Of a DNA stretch of 64,000 nt, positions 58,901-64,000 are shown one piece after another. Positions within the stretch are counted from its first letter, which is position 1; each line of letters starts with the position of its first letter. Origin of the DNA: Streptomyces sp. NBC_00464 (lineage in GTDB: Bacteria; Actinomycetota; Actinomycetes; Streptomycetales; Streptomycetaceae); NCBI RefSeq assembly GCF_036013915.1, contig NZ_CP107899.1:1426001-1490000 (forward strand), written 5' to 3'. The notes beneath the pieces were generated by a model. It was not told the origin of the DNA. It saw only the letters and a list, made by a program, of their open reading frames with translations, and ran no database searches. Made by a program: the position numbers and the translations under genes.

Positions 58901-61474
58901 GAGGTCCTTCCAGATGCCCGTGGCACCGCGCACCCGGGCCTGGCCGCCGAGGATGCCCTCGGTGCCCACCTCGCGGGCCACCCGGGTCACCTCGTCACCG
59001 AAGTTCATCAGCTGGTCGACCATCGTGTTGACCGTCGTCACCAGTTCGAGGATCTCGCCCTTGGCGTCGACGGTGATCTTCTTGGAGAGGTCACCGTTGG
59101 CGACCGCGGTGGTGACCTCGGCGATGTTGCGGACCTGAAGCGTCAGGTTGTTCGCCATGCCGTTGACGGACTGGGTGAGGTCCTTCCACGTGCCGGACAC
59201 TCCCTGCACCTCGGCCTGACCGCCGAGAATGCCTTCCGTACCCACCTCACGGGCGACCCGGGTCACCTGCTCGGCGAAGTTCGACAGCTGGTCGACCATC
59301 GTGTTGAGGGTGTTCTTCAGCTCCAGGATCTCGCCGCGCGCGTCCACGTCGATCTTCTGCGACAGGTCACCCCGCGCCACCGCCGTGGCGACCTGCGCGA
59401 TGTTACGGACCTGAGCGGTGAGGTTCCCGGCCATGCCGTTCACCGAATCGGTCAGATCACGCCACACACCTGCCACGCCGGGCACCTGCGCCTGACCCCC
59501 GAGACGCCCGTCCGTGCCCACCTCGCGGGCGACCCGGGTCACCTGCTCGGCGAAGGCGGAGAGCTGGTCGACCATCGTGTTGATGGTGTTCTTCAGCTCC
59601 AGGATCTCGCCGCGCGCGTCCACGTCGATCTTCTGCGACAGGTCACCCCGCGCCACCGCCGTGGTCACCTGCGCGATCTGGCGCACCTGGGAGGTCAGGT
59701 TCCCCGCCATGAAGTTGACGGAGTCGGTGAGCTCCTTCCACGTACCGGACACGCCGTCGACCCGCGCCTGACCGCCGAGGCGCCCCTCCGTGCCCACGTC
59801 CCGCGCCATGCGCGTCACCTGGTCGGCGAACGAGGACAGCTGCGCCACCATCGTGTTGACGGTGTTCTTCAGCTCCAGCATCTCGCCGGCCACATCGACG
59901 GTGACCTTCTGCGACAGGTCGCCATTGGCCACCGCGGTCGTCACCTGGGCGATGTCGCGCACCTGACCCGTCAGGTTCCGGAACGCCGTGTTGACGGAGT
60001 CCGTGAGGTCCTTCCAGGTACCCGCCGCGCCCGGCACCTCGGCCTGCCCACCCAGCCGGCCCTCGACGCCGACCTCCCTGGCCACCCGGGTCACTTCCGA
60101 ACCGAAGGACTGGAGCTGGTCGACCATCGTGTTGACGGTGTTCTTCAGCTCCAGCATCTCGCCGGCCACATCGACGGTGACCTTCTGCGACATGTCACCG
60201 CTGGCCACCGCCGTGGTCACCTGGGCGATGTCACGCACCTGGGTCGTCAGATTGCGGAAGACGGTGTTCACCGAGTCGGTGAGGTCCTTCCAGGTGCCCG
60301 CCGCGCCCGGCACCTGCGCCTGGCCGCCGAGCAGACCCTCGCCACCGACCTCGCTGGCCACGCGCGTGACCTCGTCCGCGAAGGTGCGCAGCGTCTCGGT
60401 CATCTGGTTGATCGTCTCGGCGAGCTGCGCGACCTCGCCGCGCGCGCTGACCCGGACCTTCTGCGACAGGTCACCGTTGGCGACCGCCGTCGTCACCTCG
60501 GCGATGCCGCGCACCTGTGAGGTGAGGTTGCCGGCCATCGTGTTGACGGAGTCGGTCAGGTCCTTCCAGACCCCGGCCACCCCCGGCACCGTCGCCTGTC
60601 CGCCCAGCTCGCCCTCGGTCCCCACCTCACGGGCGACGCGGGTCACCTCGGAGGAGAAGGAGGACAGCTGGTCGACCATCGTGTTGACGGTGTTCTTCAG
60701 CTGAGCCATCTCGCCGGCCACATGGACGGTGACCTTCCGCGACAGATCCCCCTTGGCGACCGCTGTCGTCACCAAAGCGATGTCGCGCACCTGCGCGGTC
60801 AGCCGGTACGCCATGGTGTTCACGGAGTCCGTGAGGTCCTTCCAGGACCCGGACATCCCACGCACCTGGGCCTGGCCGCCCAGCTTGCCCTCGGTCCCCA
60901 CCTCGACCGCGACCCGCGTCACCTGTTCGGTGAACGCCGACAGCTGGTCGACGAGGTTGTTGACGGTGCGGGCGACCTTCAGGAACTCGCCGCGCAGCGG
61001 CCGTACCGTCTCGTCGGCCGTGTGCGAACGCAGCTCCATCCGCTGTTCGAGATCACCGTCGGCCACTGCCGACAGCACTCGCCCGACCTCCGAGACAGGC
61101 CGCGCGAGATCATCGACCAGCTCGTTGGACGCGTCGATCGCGGCGGCCCAGGAGCCCTCGCAGGCACCCGTCTCCAGCCGCTCGGTGAGCTTGCCCTCCC
61201 GGCCGACCACACGCCGCACGCGCGCGAGCTCACCGGTGAGATGCACGTTGCGGTCGGCGACCTCGTTGAAGACCGCCGCGAGCTCGGCCATGACACCGTC
61301 GCCGGAGACCGTCACACGCCGGCGGAAGTTCCCGTCACGCATGGCCACCAGACCCGACAGCAGTCTGTTGAGTGCCGCGGCGTCGACTTCGACGGTTCCA
61401 TTGCGCTGCTTCTTCACGGACTGTCCGCCTTTACTGCGCGTACCTGTGCCCCGCGCCGCCACGTCAGACTCCAC
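55934..61474 (-). CDS. osaA: Giant hybrid histidine kinase OsaA, twelve HAMP units
   Basis: 1846 residues from GTG 61474 (after GGGAGGG). No transmembrane segment is visible, so likely cytosolic. The first 1,200 residues are HAMP-type repeats of about 92 residues with recurring blocks [42 protein letters not shown] and [10 protein letters not shown] count about twelve units. A GAF domain follows, then a coiled coil, HisKA with His1369 in [10 protein letters not shown], HATPase, a linker, and a receiver with Asp1776 in [12 protein letters not shown]. In S. coelicolor it acts with OsaB in osmoadaptation and development. The sensor is likely the HAMP/GAF part, reading an intracellular signal. 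Confidence 0.93.
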   Translation of the reverse strand: MESDVAARGTGTRSKGGQSVKKQRNGTVEVDAAALNRLLSGLVAMRDGNFRRRVTVSGDGVMAELAAVFNEVADRNVHLTGELARVRRVVGREGKLTERLETGACEGSWAAAIDASNELVDDLARPVSEVGRVLSAVADGDLEQRMELRSHTADETVRPLRGEFLKVARTVNNLVDQLSAFTEQVTRVAVEVGTEGKLGGQAQVRGMSGSWKDLTDSVNTMAYRLTAQVRDIALVTTAVAKGDLSRKVTVHVAGEMAQLKNTVNTMVDQLSSFSSEVTRVAREVGTEGELGGQATVPGVAGVWKDLTDSVNTMAGNLTSQVRGIAEVTTAVANGDLSQKVRVSARGEVAQLAETINQMTETLRTFADEVTRVASEVGGEGLLGGQAQVPGAAGTWKDLTDSVNTVFRNLTTQVRDIAQVTTAVASGDMSQKVTVDVAGEMLELKNTVNTMVDQLQSFGSEVTRVAREVGVEGRLGGQAEVPGAAGTWKDLTDSVNTAFRNLTGQVRDIAQVTTAVANGDLSQKVTVDVAGEMLELKNTVNTMVAQLSSFADQVTRMARDVGTEGRLGGQARVDGVSGTWKELTDSVNFMAGNLTSQVRQIAQVTTAVARGDLSQKIDVDARGEILELKNTINTMVDQLSAFAEQVTRVAREVGTDGRLGGQAQVPGVAGVWRDLTDSVNGMAGNLTAQVRNIAQVATAVARGDLSQKIDVDARGEILELKNTLNTMVDQLSNFAEQVTRVAREVGTEGILGGQAEVQGVSGTWKDLTQSVNGMANNLTLQVRNIAEVTTAVANGDLSKKITVDAKGEILELVTTVNTMVDQLMNFGDEVTRVAREVGTEGILGGQARVRGATGIWKDLSENVNLMANNLTSQVRNISRVSSAVANGDLTKKVTVEARGEVAELADTVNTMVTTLSSFADEVTRVAREVGTEGELGGQARVPGVAGTWKDLTESVNSMASNLTGQVRQIATVTTAIAEGDLTKKIDIDARGEIQELKNTINTMVDRLSSFAEQVTRVAREVGTEGQLGGQARVRDVDGTWRDLTESVNEMAGNLTRQVRAIAAVATAVTRGDLNLKIDVDAAGEIQSLQDNINTMIANLRDTTATNKEQDWLKGNLARISGLMQGRRDLDDVASLIMSELTPVVSAQHGAFFLAMATGDADALGADGDREGAYELRMRGSYGYSAGSMPTSFRPGETLIGTAAEEKRTIQVDNVPPGYLKISSGLGEAPPAHVIVLPVLFEGKVLGVIELASFQPFTHIQRDFLNQLAEMIATSVNTISVNTTTEKLLEQSQELTEQLRDRSQELENRQKALQASNAELEEKAELLAQQNRDIEVKNTEIEEARQVLEERAEQLAVSMRYKSEFLANMSHELRTPLNSLLILAKLLADNAEGNLSPKQVEFAETIHGAGSDLLQLINDILDLSKVEAGKMDVSPTRIALVQLVDYVEATFRPLTAEKGLDFSVRVSPELPATLHTDEQRLLQVLRNLLSNAVKFTDGGAVELVIRHAGAEVPNAIREQLLEAGSLRDADADLIAFSVTDTGIGIASSKMLVIFEAFKQADGTTSRKYGGTGLGLSISREIARLLGGEIHAASEPGRGSTFTLYLPLHPSELPPQGYPQIGPGPIEVHGAAVESGRLPEAGQGTGQGTGPGFQTFGEASGMPGSAHGQGGAAGLLRRRRKALGGAQQQPALPPRAASPADRQTAQEPWTLGGQEEPVVRRTFRFGGEKVLIVDDDIRNVFALTSVLEQHGLSVLYAENGREGIEVLEQHDDVTVVLMDIMMPEMDGYATTSAIRRMPQFAGLPIIALTAKAMKGDREKAIESGASDYVTKPVDPDHLLSVMEQWMRGE
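56950..61300. repeat. Tandem internal ~276-bp coding repeats (HAMP units)
   Basis: The HAMP units of osaA are repeated as about 276-bp in-frame blocks. Units in the middle (about 58700-60600) are the most alike in both protein and DNA, so unequal crossing-over or gene conversion could change the copy number. The boundaries given are approximate and cover the repeat-bearing part of the gene. Confidence 0.7.
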
Positions 61475-61819
61475 CGTGTCCCTCCCGCAGGGGTTGACCG
61501 AATCGCTCGGGCCTTGTCCGAGAGCTTGCCCAAATCCTCTGGGACTCACCGCCACAGCCCACCGTTGACGGGTGACCATGCGGACGTCAAATCGTTGAAA
61601 CGTACCAGGCCGGAACCAGTCGGGGCGGAACCACCCATGGTTGTGCCACATCCCTCCATGAGGAAGCCCACACTTGTCCGGTCACAAGCCTGTTCCTGCC
61701 CGTCCTTGCCCGAACCCGGCCCTCGTGTATCCGGTACCTGCACGAAGCGTCTAGCCTGGCAAGGCGAATCGAAGCGGCGAGAAACGGGCACAGGACTCGG
61801 GGAAGCGACGAGACACCAT
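61475..61819. promoter_or_regulatory. osaA / PP2C divergent promoter region
   Basis: 345 bases between divergent starts. It must hold both promoters. An AT-richer segment GACGTCAAATCGTTGAAACG lies at about 61577-61597 close to osaA, and CTAGCCTGGC at about 61751 could be part of a -10 box for the rightward gene. No GxxT-N-GGGTAT stress-sigma promoter was found with confidence. Confidence 0.4.
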
Positions 61820-64000
61820 ATGGGGAGTGCTGTGATCACGGCGCGCGCGGCTGCCACCTTCGACCCGGTCGGGCGCTCCGTCGCGACGGCCCGCGCCTTT
61901 GTCCGGGACACGCTCCAGGGGTGGGGGTACACCGACGTCGTCGACGACGCCGTGGTCCTCACCAGCGAGCTCGTCACCAACGCCGTGGTCCATGCGGGCA
62001 CAGCGGCGGACGTCCTGTGCCTGCGCACGGAGGACGGCGTCCGGGTCGAGGTCTCCGACCACTATCCGGAACGGGAGATCCCGCTCCAGTCCACCGGGCT
62101 GGACTTCGGCAGCCCCGACCGGGAGAGCGGCCGCGGCCTCCTCCTGTGCGCGGCGCTCGCCTCCCGCTGGGGAGTCGAGTACTCCCCCACACACAAACAT
62201 GTCTGGTTCCAGCTCGATCTGCCCGACCGCCCCGTGGGCATCCGTTCCGCGGGCCCGCTGCTCCCCGTCGACCTGCTCCCCGTCACCGACGAACGGGTCA
62301 GGGTCGCCGTCGTCCAGATCGACAGCGCGGGCGCCATCGCGGCGTGGAACGACGACGCCTCATACCTCTTCGGGCACACGGCGGAACAGGTCACCGGAAA
62401 ACAGTTCACCGACTTCACCGCCTGGCCGCAGACCCCCGGCACCAACACCGGCATCGCGGACGCCCTGCGTCTCTCCCGCTGGGAGGGCAGCTACGGCATC
62501 CGGGGCGCCGACGGCCGTACGATCCCGGTCTACGGCTCTCATCTGCGCGTGCGGGACACCCAGGGCGAGCCCTCGACCGTGTGCCTGCTGGTGCGCGACT
62601 ACGAGCGGGCCGTACTCCAGTCACCGGTACGCACTCCCGTCTCCGACGCGAACACGGAGAACCGCTCGACGGACCCCTTCGAGGTCTTCATCGGCTCTCC
62701 CGCCCCCGACGACCTCGACGGGCTGCTCCAGCGCACCGTCGAGCGGGCCCGCGACATGCTCGACGCCGACGCGGCCTTCCTGCTGCTGGCGACGGACGAC
62801 GAGACCGAACTGGAAGTACGGGCCACGACCGGTCTGCCCTCCGCCCGTCAGCGCTTCGCCCGCGTCCCGGTGGAGGCCGGCACCGGACGGTACGGCTCCG
62901 CGCGCATGCCCGCCGTGCACGAGGACCTCGACGCGGTCCCCGGTGCAGTCCCCCTGCTCGTCGACACGGGCATGCGCTCGGTGGTCACCGTCCCGCTGAA
63001 GGTCGAGGGCCGGCTCACGGGCTCCCTGGGCGTCGCGGCCGAAGCCGCCGGCCGGTACTCCAACGAGGAGGCCCTGCGCCTCCAGTTCGCCGCCGACCGC
63101 ATCGCCCTGGCCGTCGAGTCCGCCCGCCTGGGAGAACTTGAACGGCTGCGCCGCGGCTCGCTCTCCTTCCTCGTCGAGGCGTCCGACCTGTTGGCCGGCA
63201 CGCTCGACCGGGACCAGACGCTCGCCCTGATGGCACAGATGACGGTGCCCACCCTGGCCACCTGGTGCGCCGTCTACACGATCGCCGACCAGTCCTCGGA
63301 TCCGTACCTCTCGTACGTACTGCACGAGGACGAGGAGCGCATCGACGGCCTCAAGGCCTTGCTCTCCAAGATCGCCCCGCCGGACCCGGTGCCGACTCCC
63401 GGCGCCCGTGTCTGGTCCGCGCCCTCCGAGGCCGCCCATCAGGCGGCGCTGCGCACCTCGATGCGCAGCATCGGCCTCGGCGACCCGGGCGGGCTCGGCG
63501 CCGGCATCCGGACGACACTCGCCACGGCGGCCGCCGTGGGCGGGGAGACCGTAGTCCTCCCCCTCGTCGCCCGTAACCGGGTTATCGGCATGCTCACGCT
63601 CGGCAAACCGTCCGACGACCATTTCCGCCAGGAGATCCTGGAGTTGGCCGAGGACCTCTCCCGCCGGGCCGCCCTGGCCCTGGACAACGCTCGTCTCTAC
63701 TCGGAGCGCACGGCCATCAGCCAGTCCCTCCAGCGCAGCCTGCTGCCTCCGGGTCTGCCCGATGTGCCCAATGTCGAGATCGAGGTCATCTACCGGGCAG
63801 CCGGTGAGGGCAACGAGGTCGGCGGCGACTTCTACGACGTCTTCCCGATCCGCGACGGCGCCTACGGTTTCGCCATCGGCGATGTCTGCGGTACGGGGCC
63901 GGAGGCGGCGGCCGTCACGGGCCTGGCTCGTCACGCCCTGCGCCTGCTCGCCCGCGAGGGCTTCGGCGGCCCCGCCGTCCTGGAGCGGCTGAACGCCGCC
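61820..64000 (+). CDS. Multidomain PP2C/SpoIIE phosphatase with N-terminal ATPase (partial)
   Basis: At least 727 residues; the 3' end is cut by the window. ATG at 61820, or GTG at 61832 with GGGGAG in front. Order: HATPase_c_2 (RsbW-like, LTSELVTNAVVHAG N box, ESGRGLLL G2 box), a PAS domain (about 150-270, IAAWNDDASYLFGHT), two GAF domains (about 300-440 and 460-600), then the PP2C SpoIIE catalytic core GNEVGGDFYDVF and GDVCGTGPEAAAV. The layout is that of regulators of sigma factors through anti-sigma antagonists, with kinase and phosphatase in one chain. Divergent from osaA, so both may report to the same stress response; that is inference. Confidence 0.9.
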   Translation, partial: MGSAVITARAAATFDPVGRSVATARAFVRDTLQGWGYTDVVDDAVVLTSELVTNAVVHAGTAADVLCLRTEDGVRVEVSDHYPEREIPLQSTGLDFGSPDRESGRGLLLCAALASRWGVEYSPTHKHVWFQLDLPDRPVGIRSAGPLLPVDLLPVTDERVRVAVVQIDSAGAIAAWNDDASYLFGHTAEQVTGKQFTDFTAWPQTPGTNTGIADALRLSRWEGSYGIRGADGRTIPVYGSHLRVRDTQGEPSTVCLLVRDYERAVLQSPVRTPVSDANTENRSTDPFEVFIGSPAPDDLDGLLQRTVERARDMLDADAAFLLLATDDETELEVRATTGLPSARQRFARVPVEAGTGRYGSARMPAVHEDLDAVPGAVPLLVDTGMRSVVTVPLKVEGRLTGSLGVAAEAAGRYSNEEALRLQFAADRIALAVESARLGELERLRRGSLSFLVEASDLLAGTLDRDQTLALMAQMTVPTLATWCAVYTIADQSSDPYLSYVLHEDEERIDGLKALLSKIAPPDPVPTPGARVWSAPSEAAHQAALRTSMRSIGLGDPGGLGAGIRTTLATAAAVGGETVVLPLVARNRVIGMLTLGKPSDDHFRQEILELAEDLSRRAALALDNARLYSERTAISQSLQRSLLPPGLPDVPNVEIEVIYRAAGEGNEVGGDFYDVFPIRDGAYGFAIGDVCGTGPEAAAVTGLARHALRLLAREGFGGPAVLERLNAA

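Noticed and set aside
56960..60520. Very long open frame on the strand opposite osaA
   Set aside because: It is the antisense mirror of the HAMP repeats. High GC with third-position bias opens antisense frames; its composition (His/Leu/Arg-rich repeats) has no domain and no ribosome site.

Overview
The window is high-GC actinobacterial DNA and reads as a Streptomyces chromosome core segment. The evidence is third-position G/C bias, GTG starts, translationally coupled ATGA/GTGA overlaps, a 12-HAMP OsaA-type kinase, the GluR-GluK/GluABCD glutamate system, ClgR and a Streptomyces-type cysteine-rich leader peptide. From memory, the gene order matches the S. coelicolor SCO5747-SCO5799 region. The housekeeping backbone (ftsK, pgsA, clgR, DUF3046, recA-recX, miaB, LigB-like, miaA, dapF, hflX) also keeps the order known from Mycobacterium tuberculosis. 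I see no insertion sequences, prophage, CRISPR array, rRNA or tRNA genes.

Layout. 1-1198: truncated PLP aminotransferase, probably the edge of an NRPS-independent siderophore cluster. 1593-13754: secreted protease, hflX, M1 peptidase, an Rsh (ppGpp) enzyme, dapF, a membrane protein, miaA, an orphan antitoxin-like protein, a LigB-like protein and miaB. 13890-20704: glutamate block, made of an orphan TAXI binding protein, the kinase/regulator pair gluK-gluR, and the divergent ABC importer gluABCD. 20944-23697: FAD monooxygenase, then a cysteine-attenuator-like leader peptide with cysteine dioxygenase and rhodanese. 23765-28027: ABC permease without its ATPase, its ArsR-like regulator and a hypothetical protein, separated by a triple 27-bp repeat. 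28125-32862: recX-recA under a LexA box, AI-2E exporter, DUF3046 and a terpenoid-cyclase-like protein.

32907-39084: accessory metabolism. A PucR regulator is divergent from an alkylsulfatase-type hydrolase and MFS transporter, and is followed by an AraC-azlC-azlD operon. 39230-45809: DNA repair (Lhr helicase, Nei-type glycosylase, with a triple 40-bp repeat between them) and an SDR. 45757-54769: small membrane protein, CsbD, Dps, clgR, cinA, pgsA, rimO, RodZ-like protein and ftsK. 55011-64000: signalling block with osaB, the giant hybrid kinase osaA, and a divergent ATPase-PAS-GAF-PP2C phosphatase that runs off the end.

The best candidates for new biology are four. First is the apparently leaderless Cys-rich leader whose -35 box overlaps the preceding stop codon. 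Second is the TAXI protein beside the glutamate two-component system. Third are the three unrelated intergenic repeat arrays. Fourth is the osaA/osaB/PP2C signalling block. Functions are read from motifs and context; no database search was run.
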